Positions 6,722-11,418 of a DNA stretch of 11,418 nt are shown piece by piece. The notes beneath the pieces were generated by a model, which did not search any database, was not told where the DNA came from, and was given only the letters and a program-made list of their open reading frames with translations. This stretch comes from Anaerolineales bacterium (GTDB lineage: Bacteria > Chloroflexota > Anaerolineae > 4572-78 > J111): positions 1-11,418 of the forward strand of contig JAAUSP010000210.1 in assembly GCA_012032575.1 (NCBI GenBank). Direction: 5' to 3'. Made by a program: the position numbers and the translations under genes. Numbering within the stretch: the first letter of the stretch is position 1; each line of letters opens with the position of its first letter.

Positions 6722-6880
6722 GTACTTATATCAATATAGTAATTCAAAAATCATACCCAAGTTAGCTGCCTGTACGACCCTTTCTGCCCGGGTGGAGGTG
6801 CCTGTCTTGATTGGTCACGGCGAGTAAAAGAAAAGGATGGGGTTCGTAAGCTTTGGTCAATTAGGCGAGAAAGAAATATT

Positions 6881-6893
6881 CCTTATAATAAGG
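6881..6893 (+). promoter_or_regulatory. Palindrome CCTTATAATAAGG containing a consensus -10 hexamer
   Basis: A 13-base dyad (6-bp arms, one central base) includes TATAAT at 6884-6889, oriented toward the NUDIX gene. The sequence 17 bases upstream (TTAGGC) is a poor -35. It may be the NUDIX promoter with an overlapping operator, or only an AT-rich coincidence. The rest of 6722-6960 shows no open frame or RNA gene that I can recognise. Confidence 0.35.
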
Positions 6894-6960
6894 CTAAATA
6901 AAGTTAGTACCAAATATCACCGAGGACGTGGAACACTGCAATTTCCATCCTACAAGAGGC

Positions 6961-7040
6961 AATGACGCGAAGAGGCGGAGAGGCGAAATCAACATCTCCT
7001 CGCCTCACGAGTCCTCGCGTCATTCTCGCCTCACGAATCA
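6961..7040. repeat. Compound inverted and direct repeat before the NUDIX gene
   Basis: Outer arms AATGACGCGA (6961-6970) and TCGCGTCATT (7015-7024) are perfect 10-bp complements. Inner arms GAGGCGA (6980-6986) and TCGCCTC (7000-7006) are also perfect. CTCGCCTCACGA occurs twice in direct orientation (6999-7010, 7025-7036). It ends within a few bases of the NUDIX ATG. It looks like an intergenic repeat unit and could fold in the 5' leader. Confidence 0.6.
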
Positions 7041-7042
7041 TC

Positions 7043-7603
7043 ATGGCTGATACCCCCGACGAAATCACCCTCACCGCTGAAGAAGCGGCCTCATTGCGGC
7101 AGGGCTTTCGCTACTGCCCGCGCTGCGGTCGAGAAATGACCGACCGGCAGGCGTATGGCCGCTTGCGCCGGGTCTGTTCCGACCCAGCCTGCCGCTTTGT
7201 CCAATTTATTGACCCCAAGGTCGGCGCGGCGGTGCTGGCCCTGAGCGACGATAACCGGGTGCTACTGGTCAAACGCAACATTGACCCAGCCCGCGGTACC
7301 TGGTGCCTGCCCGGCGGCTTTATGGAAATCGGCGAGACGCCCCAGACTACGGCCATCCGCGAATGTCAGGAAGAAAGCGGCTTCACCGTGGAGATCGCCG
7401 GCCTGATTGATGTGTATTATTACGAGAATTATCGCGGCAGCGGGGTGTTGATTGTCTACCACGGGCGCATCACCGCCGGAACCGCCCAACCCAACGACGA
7501 TGCCGAAGCCGTGGCCTTCTTCGGCCCGGACGAACTGCCCCCTGACATCGGCTTTGCCTCCAACCTTGACGCCCTGGCCCGCTGGCGCGAAGGCCGGCTC
7601 TAA
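7043..7603 (+). CDS. NUDIX hydrolase with N-terminal zinc ribbon
   Basis: 186-residue soluble protein. A zinc ribbon comes first: Cys25-x2-Cys28 and Cys45-x4-Cys50 (YCPRCG and CSDPAC). The NUDIX fold follows from about residue 57, with a complete NUDIX box at 92-114: Gly92, Glu98, Arg106-Glu107, Glu110-Glu111, Gly113. The box glutamates bind the metal ions that cleave a nucleoside diphosphate linked to X; ADP-sugar or NAD(H)-like substrates are common in zinc-ribbon members but are not proven here. An in-frame ATG at 6962 would add 27 residues, but these are encoded by the inverted repeat and are Arg/Ser-rich and unlike the family, so ATG 7043 is preferred. No clear Shine-Dalgarno precedes it. 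It appears to be a single-gene unit. Confidence 0.93.
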   Translation: MADTPDEITLTAEEAASLRQGFRYCPRCGREMTDRQAYGRLRRVCSDPACRFVQFIDPKVGAAVLALSDDNRVLLVKRNIDPARGTWCLPGGFMEIGETPQTTAIRECQEESGFTVEIAGLIDVYYYENYRGSGVLIVYHGRITAGTAQPNDDAEAVAFFGPDELPPDIGFASNLDALARWREGRL

Positions 7604-7631
7604 TCCAGCGAAATTTAAGGTAATAGGGACG

Positions 7632-7703
7632 ATGGAAGATTATTCAACTGAATCTCCCATCTCCTTATGGCTGCGGCTCAAAATGGCCGGGGCGAAACCT
7701 TAA
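7632..7703 (+). CDS. Possible 23-residue small protein
   Basis: ATG 7632 to TAA 7701-7703 encodes MEDYSTESPISLWLRLKMAG plus AKP. AGGG lies 4-5 bases upstream, close to the limit of useful spacing. The tail (SLWLRLKMAG) could be a short amphipathic helix. No homologue is recognised; it may be fortuitous. Confidence 0.25.
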   Translation: MEDYSTESPISLWLRLKMAGAKP

Positions 7704-7728
7704 GAACCGGGGGAATCGAAAGGAAAAT

Positions 7729-7759
7729 TTGCCTGTTCCTACCGCTCTTGTGCTAAAAT
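7729..7759 (+). promoter_or_regulatory. Predicted promoter of the kinase-cyclase operon, likely leaderless
   Basis: TTGCCT (7729-7734) and an extended -10 TGCTAAAAT (7751-7759) are separated by 19 bases, slightly long. The -10 ends 8 bases before ATG 7768, so transcription should begin at or just before the start codon, and there is no Shine-Dalgarno. Both facts fit a leaderless mRNA. Confidence 0.5.
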
Positions 7760-7767
7760 AGCCGCGT

Positions 7768-9690
7768 ATGAGCGAATTGACGACTCTCCGCCAACAGTTG
7801 GTCCAATTAGAACAGGCCCGGCAGCTTCAGGCGCAGCGGCAGGCCCGGCTGTTCCGGTTGGGGGCGGCCCTGGCGACAGCCCTGGACGAGACCGAGATCT
7901 GCCAGCGGGTTGTGGAGGGGTTGCAGGATGAGGTTCTGGGGTACGCCTACGTGGGGATGTTTCTGGTGGATGAACGTCTGGGCGTCCGGATTGAACGGGC
8001 CAGCGCCGGTTTGCCCGCCTCAAGTTTGCCGCTGCGCTTGGCCTCCAGCCAGGGTCTCAGCGAAAAAGCGCTGCTGGATGGCGCGCTGCACTACACCCCT
8101 GATGTAACTCAGGCCGCCGGCTATGTGCCCCGCCTGGGCAGTGGGGCCGAGGTGGATGTGCCGGTAAAAATTGGCGAGGAGGTGGTCGGCGTCCTCGTGG
8201 TCGAGAGCCGCCGGCCCCACGCCTTTGACCAGGAAGATTTTCATCTGCTTAGCTCGGCGGCTACGCAGGCCGGGTTTGCCCTGGGCTGGGCCAGGTCGCT
8301 GGGCGAAACCCAACAGCGGGTGGCCGAATTGGTCACTATCAATTACATTAGCCAGGCCCTGGTGTCGCAGTTGGATTTGGAAGCCTTGTTCGAGTTGACC
8401 GGCGAACAGGTGTGCCAGAACTTCGCCGCCCAGGTTGTCCACGTGGCTCTGTACGACCCCCAAACCCAGTTGATCCATTTTCCTTATAAGTTTGACCGAG
8501 GGCAGCGTTTGACCAATGAAGCGGTCCCCTACGGCCAGGGCCTGGTCTCCAAGATCATCAGGTCGGGCCAGCCGCTGTTAATTAATTCCAACCTGCAACA
8601 GTACAAAGCGGAATTGGGCTTAGATACCCCGGCCGGCCTGCCGTCCAAATCTTACCTGGGGGTGCCCATTACGGTGAATGACCCCGGCAGCGGGCAAGCG
8701 GTTATCGGCGTGATCAGTGTGCAAAGCACCGAGCGGGAGAACTATTTTGATGAGTCTGATATGCGCCTGTTGGTAACGATTGCCGCCCATGTGGGGGTCG
8801 CTATTCACAACGCCCGGCTGTTTGCCGAAACCCGCCAGGCCAGAGAAGCCGCCGAGGCCGCCAATCTGGAACTGTCTCAAACCTTGCAAGACCTGCGGGC
8901 TGCTCAAACCCAACTGGTTGAAGCTGAAAAAATGGCCGCGCTGGGCGGGCTGGTGGCCGGCGTAGCCCACGAAATTAACACCCCAATCGGCGTTGGCGTT
9001 ACCGCGGCCTCGCTGCTGGCCGAAAAAACCGACGACCTGCGCGATACCTTCCGCCAGGGTCAAATGAAGCGCTCTGATTTGGAAAAGTATCTCGATTTGG
9101 CCGGCCAGAGCAGCCAGATGATTTTGAGCAACCTTAACCGCGCCGCCGATCTGATCCAAAGTTTCAAACAGGTTGCCGTTGACCAGTCCAGCGAAGAACG
9201 ACGCGCCTTTCCGGTCAAAGCGTACCTGGAAGAGATTCTGCTGAGTTTGCGCCCCAAACTCAAGCGGACGAATCTGACGGTCAAAATCAATGGCGATGAC
9301 GACTTGAGCCTGGATAGCTATCCAGGCTCATTTGCTCAGATTGTAACCAACCTGGTGATGAACTCGCTGATGCACGCTTATGACCCTGACCAGGCCGGTT
9401 ACCTGGTTTTTGAGGTAAAGCGAAAAGGCAGCCGTTTTATCTTCAAGTACAGCGATGATGGCAAAGGCATCCCCAAAGAGAATCTTAACAAAATTTTTGA
9501 GCCATTCTTCACCACCCAGCGCGGCCGGGGCGGCAGCGGGTTGGGACTGCACATTATTTACAATATTGTTACCCAAAAGTTAGGGGGAAATATTCGCTGT
9601 GAAAGCGAAGTAGGGGTTGGTACAAAATTTACGATTAATGTTCCCCTTGAAATTGACAAAACATTGCGGTCACAGGAGAAGCATTTATGA
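7768..9690 (+). CDS. Soluble GAF-GAF sensor histidine kinase
   Basis: 640-residue cytoplasmic kinase with no transmembrane helix. Order: short N-terminal coiled coil (1-35), GAF domain (about 38-175), second GAF domain (about 192-350), coiled-coil linker (355-395), dimerisation/phosphoacceptor domain, then the ATPase domain (about 500-632). The H box is AGVAHEINTPIGV with phosphorylated His401; N box NLVMNSLMHA (Asn532); G1 DDGKGIP (from 563); F box IFEPFFTT; G2 GGSGLGL (589-595). The HEINTP box with a following VTAAS segment marks an HPK4-type kinase. All catalytic boxes look intact. The GAF ligands are unknown; no tetrapyrrole-binding Cys is evident. Its stop overlaps the next start (ATGA, 9687-9690), so the receiver-cyclase is its likely partner. 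Confidence 0.95.
   Translation: MSELTTLRQQLVQLEQARQLQAQRQARLFRLGAALATALDETEICQRVVEGLQDEVLGYAYVGMFLVDERLGVRIERASAGLPASSLPLRLASSQGLSEKALLDGALHYTPDVTQAAGYVPRLGSGAEVDVPVKIGEEVVGVLVVESRRPHAFDQEDFHLLSSAATQAGFALGWARSLGETQQRVAELVTINYISQALVSQLDLEALFELTGEQVCQNFAAQVVHVALYDPQTQLIHFPYKFDRGQRLTNEAVPYGQGLVSKIIRSGQPLLINSNLQQYKAELGLDTPAGLPSKSYLGVPITVNDPGSGQAVIGVISVQSTERENYFDESDMRLLVTIAAHVGVAIHNARLFAETRQAREAAEAANLELSQTLQDLRAAQTQLVEAEKMAALGGLVAGVAHEINTPIGVGVTAASLLAEKTDDLRDTFRQGQMKRSDLEKYLDLAGQSSQMILSNLNRAADLIQSFKQVAVDQSSEERRAFPVKAYLEEILLSLRPKLKRTNLTVKINGDDDLSLDSYPGSFAQIVTNLVMNSLMHAYDPDQAGYLVFEVKRKGSRFIFKYSDDGKGIPKENLNKIFEPFFTTQRGRGGSGLGLHIIYNIVTQKLGGNIRCESEVGVGTKFTINVPLEIDKTLRSQEKHL
9305..9330. repeat. Perfect 26-bp palindrome inside the kinase gene
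   Basis: Thirteen bases on each side of the centre (AGCT) are exactly self-complementary, with the left half starting TGAGCCTGG and the right half ending CCAGGCTCA. It encodes the LSLDSYPGS region just before the N box. In mRNA it could form an 11-bp stem with a 4-base loop. Confidence 0.9.
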
Positions 9691-11090
9691 CAACGAGTCC
9701 CGAAGCAACGGTTTTTCTTGAGGATGACGCCCTGGTATTTGCTACAGAAGAAATGGAACCACTCACACCGCGCGAGCAGGAAAATTGGAAAATTATGATC
9801 GTGGATGACGAGGAAGAAATCCATCGAGTGACCCGCCTGGCCCTGAGCGACTTTAAATTTGAGGGCAAGGGCTTAACCTTAATCAGCGCCTATTCCGGCC
9901 ACGAGGCCCGGCAGCAGTTGCAAACCTACCCGGATGTGGCCCTGGTTCTGCTCGATGTGGTGATGGAAACCGACGACGCCGGTTTGCGGGTCGCCAAATT
10001 TATCCGCCAGGAGTTGGGTAATCAGTTTGCCCGCATTATTTTACGGACCGGTCAGCCGGGCCAGGCGCCCGAAGGAGCGGTGGTGCTGAGTTATGATATT
10101 AACGACTACAAAGCCAAAACCGAGTTGACCACCCAAAAACTGTTCACCACCGTCGTAACTGCTTTAAGAACCTTTCGCCATCTTTTAGCCATTGAATTTC
10201 ACCGCCAGGAGATCAATAAAATCGCCCAGGCCTCCACCCGCTTTGTGCCGCGCGAGTTTTTACAGGTGCTGCAAAAAGACAGCATTGTTGAAGTTGAATT
10301 GGGCAATCATATCAGCAGCGAAATGACGGTGATGTTTTCCGATATTCGTTCCTTTACTACTCTGGCCGAAATGATGACGCCGCAGGAGAGTTTTAGTTTT
10401 GTCAACGCCTATCTGCAAGAAGTCAACCCGATCATCCACGAAAACGGCGGCTTTGTGCTCAAGTACATGGGCGATGGCATTATGGCTATCTTCCCCGACC
10501 AGGCCGATGATGGGGTGCGTGCCAGCATCGCCAAGCTCAAACAGGTGATGCGCTATAATGAACAGCGCCAAAAACTGGACTATCAACCGATACAAATTGG
10601 GATTGGCTTGCATACCGGCCCGCTGATGATGGGCATTTTGGGCGATTCGGCCCGGATGCAGGGCGATGCGCTCTCCGACAGCGTTAACCTGGCAGCCCGG
10701 TTGGAGGGATTGACCAAATTTTACGGCGTCTCATTAATTATCAGTGAAACCGTGCTGCGCCGGCTGGCAGACCCAAACCGCTACAATCTCAGGTTTTTGG
10801 GCAAAGTTCAGGCCAAAGGGCGCGAAACACCCATTGCGGTGTTTGAGGTGTTTGATGGCGACCCGGCCGACATGATTGAAATCAAGCAGCAAACCAGAGC
10901 AGATTTTGAACAGGGATTGACCGCTTACCATCAGAAGCAATTTCCCGAAGCCAGCGTCTACTTCAACAATGTTCTTAAACGCAACCCCGAAGATAAAGCC
11001 GCACGCCTGTATATGCAGCAGGCGGCCCATCGCATGGTTCATGGGGTTCCCGCTGATTGGAGTGGCGTGGAAATCATGCACGAGAAATGA
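9687..11090 (+). CDS. Response regulator with class III adenylate cyclase output
   Basis: 467-residue cytoplasmic protein. A receiver domain (about 34-160) has acidic residues Asp40-Asp41, phosphoacceptor Asp90 (LVLLDVVM), Thr121 (ILRTGQPGQAPE) and Lys144. A helical linker (165-205) leads to a class III cyclase domain (about 212-400). Metal-binding aspartates are Asp219 (FSDIRSF) and Asp263 (KYMGDGIMA). Lys259 and Asp327 occupy the adenine-recognition positions, and Asn334 and Arg338 (SVNLAARLEG) the transition-state positions, so ATP to cAMP is the likely reaction. The tail (about 410-467) is a TPR-like helical pair ending DWSGVEIMHEK, a terminus shared by many bacterial cyclases. The 4-base overlap with the kinase gene implies coupled translation and a cognate pair. 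What reads the cAMP is not in the window. Confidence 0.95.
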   Translation: MTTSPEATVFLEDDALVFATEEMEPLTPREQENWKIMIVDDEEEIHRVTRLALSDFKFEGKGLTLISAYSGHEARQQLQTYPDVALVLLDVVMETDDAGLRVAKFIRQELGNQFARIILRTGQPGQAPEGAVVLSYDINDYKAKTELTTQKLFTTVVTALRTFRHLLAIEFHRQEINKIAQASTRFVPREFLQVLQKDSIVEVELGNHISSEMTVMFSDIRSFTTLAEMMTPQESFSFVNAYLQEVNPIIHENGGFVLKYMGDGIMAIFPDQADDGVRASIAKLKQVMRYNEQRQKLDYQPIQIGIGLHTGPLMMGILGDSARMQGDALSDSVNLAARLEGLTKFYGVSLIISETVLRRLADPNRYNLRFLGKVQAKGRETPIAVFEVFDGDPADMIEIKQQTRADFEQGLTAYHQKQFPEASVYFNNVLKRNPEDKAARLYMQQAAHRMVHGVPADWSGVEIMHEK

Positions 11091-11132
11091 GGTTCGTGCC
11101 CGGCTGTCTTCTGCGCTAAAAAAATTTATGTT

Positions 11133-11149
11133 AATTCGTGCAATTCGTG
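11133..11149. repeat. Short tandem AATTCGTG repeat in the convergent gap
   Basis: AATTCGTG occurs at 11133-11140 and 11142-11149, followed by GGCAAAAAA. The 97-base gap between the converging cyclase and oxidoreductase genes holds no hairpin with a T-run that would mark a terminator. Confidence 0.4.
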
Positions 11150-11187
11150 GCAAAAAATGTTTGGTTTTGGCTCGTCCAGGTTAGAAG

Positions 11188-11418
11188 TTAATTTAGCTCG
11201 ACCCGCTGGCCAGTGGCGGCGGCCAGATAAGCGGCGTAAATCACCCGAATGACCTCCAGCCCTAACTGGCCGTCGGCGCGGGCCGGTCTGTTTTCGGCCA
11301 CTGCCGCCACAAAATCCTGGCACATGGCCAGGTGGCCGGAACTCCAATCTTCGTCGGGCAGGGGGGTGCTCCAGCCGGCGCTGGTGCTGGTTTTTTCCAT
11401 AATATATTCGCTGCCTAA
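11188..11418 (-). CDS. Gfo/Idh/MocA family oxidoreductase, C-terminal fragment
   Basis: The frame is open to the right edge and 76 residues are visible; the N-terminal Rossmann domain lies outside. The visible part has the family's usual ending: GWSTPLPDEDW, SGHLAMCQDFVAAVAENRPA, then DGQLGLEVIRVIYAAYLAAA and GQRVEL. Members are NAD(P)-dependent sugar or inositol dehydrogenases and related enzymes; the substrate depends on the missing part. It converges on the cyclase gene. The ATG at 11400 is internal, since the family pattern continues upstream of it. Confidence 0.85.
   Translation of the reverse strand, partial: LGSEYIMEKTSTSAGWSTPLPDEDWSSGHLAMCQDFVAAVAENRPARADGQLGLEVIRVIYAAYLAAATGQRVELN

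Noticed and set aside
3878..6770. Shared 11-mer AGTTAGCTGCC at 3878-3888 and 6760-6770
   Set aside because: Several 11-base matches are expected by chance in an 11-kb window, and neither context suggests a function.
6532..7040. CRISPR array or transposon ends in the repeat-rich region
   Set aside because: The repeats are not evenly spaced, there are no spacers of uniform length, and there is no cas or transposase gene or target-site duplication.
6962..7042. N-terminal extension of the NUDIX protein from ATG 6962
   Set aside because: The added residues come from a compound inverted repeat and do not resemble the family; the family begins near ATG 7043.
8620..9159. Long minus-strand open frame (179 codons) opposite the kinase gene
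   Set aside because: It lies wholly inside the GAF2/linker/HisKA coding region, and its residues are the antisense of a conserved domain with no family pattern of its own.

Overview
The window is about 55% GC and looks like the chromosome of an environmental bacterium. The best guess is Chloroflexota (Anaerolineae-like). That rests on gene style: a HemE-like URO-D paralogue, a soluble GAF-GAF kinase paired with a receiver-cyclase, a zinc-ribbon NUDIX protein, and a Gfo/Idh/MocA oxidoreductase. No rRNA or other marker gene is present, so the placement is an inference. I saw no tRNA, rRNA, CRISPR array, transposase or phage gene.

Layout. (1) Positions 76-1056, plus strand: a uroporphyrinogen-decarboxylase-family gene whose first 75 bases are disturbed by two apparently compensating indels. 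(2) Positions 1137-6508, minus strand: a tight run of eight genes, read from 6508 downward. In order they are a DHFR/RibD-C-like reductase, a DoxX-like membrane protein, a 14-helix SmvA/QacA-type MFS exporter, a methyltransferase with an apparent internal deletion, an alpha/beta hydrolase, a DUF1801/YdhG-like protein, a second DHFR/RibD-C-like reductase, and a DUF2277 protein. The set suggests handling or export of small toxic molecules, but no substrate can be read from sequence. (3) Positions 6509-7042: an AT-rich, gene-poor divergent control region. It holds a near-consensus minus-strand promoter, a possible 12-residue leader peptide, purine/pyrimidine-rich repeats that could hide the ribosome binding site of the first operon gene, and a separate inverted repeat before the next gene. 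(4) Positions 7043-7603, plus strand: a zinc-ribbon NUDIX hydrolase. (5) Positions 7768-11090, plus strand: a two-gene signalling operon with a 4-base overlap. A soluble GAF-GAF histidine kinase is followed by a response regulator whose output is a class III nucleotide cyclase with adenylate-type specificity residues. (6) Positions 11188-11418, minus strand: the C-terminal end of a Gfo/Idh/MocA oxidoreductase cut by the window edge.

The most interesting items are the candidate leader-peptide attenuator upstream of the exporter operon, a DoxX gene that seems to start at AUA, a methyltransferase lacking the segment that normally carries its SAM-ribose acidic residue, a perfect 26-bp palindrome inside the kinase gene, and the kinase/receiver-cyclase pair as a compact phosphorelay-to-cAMP module.
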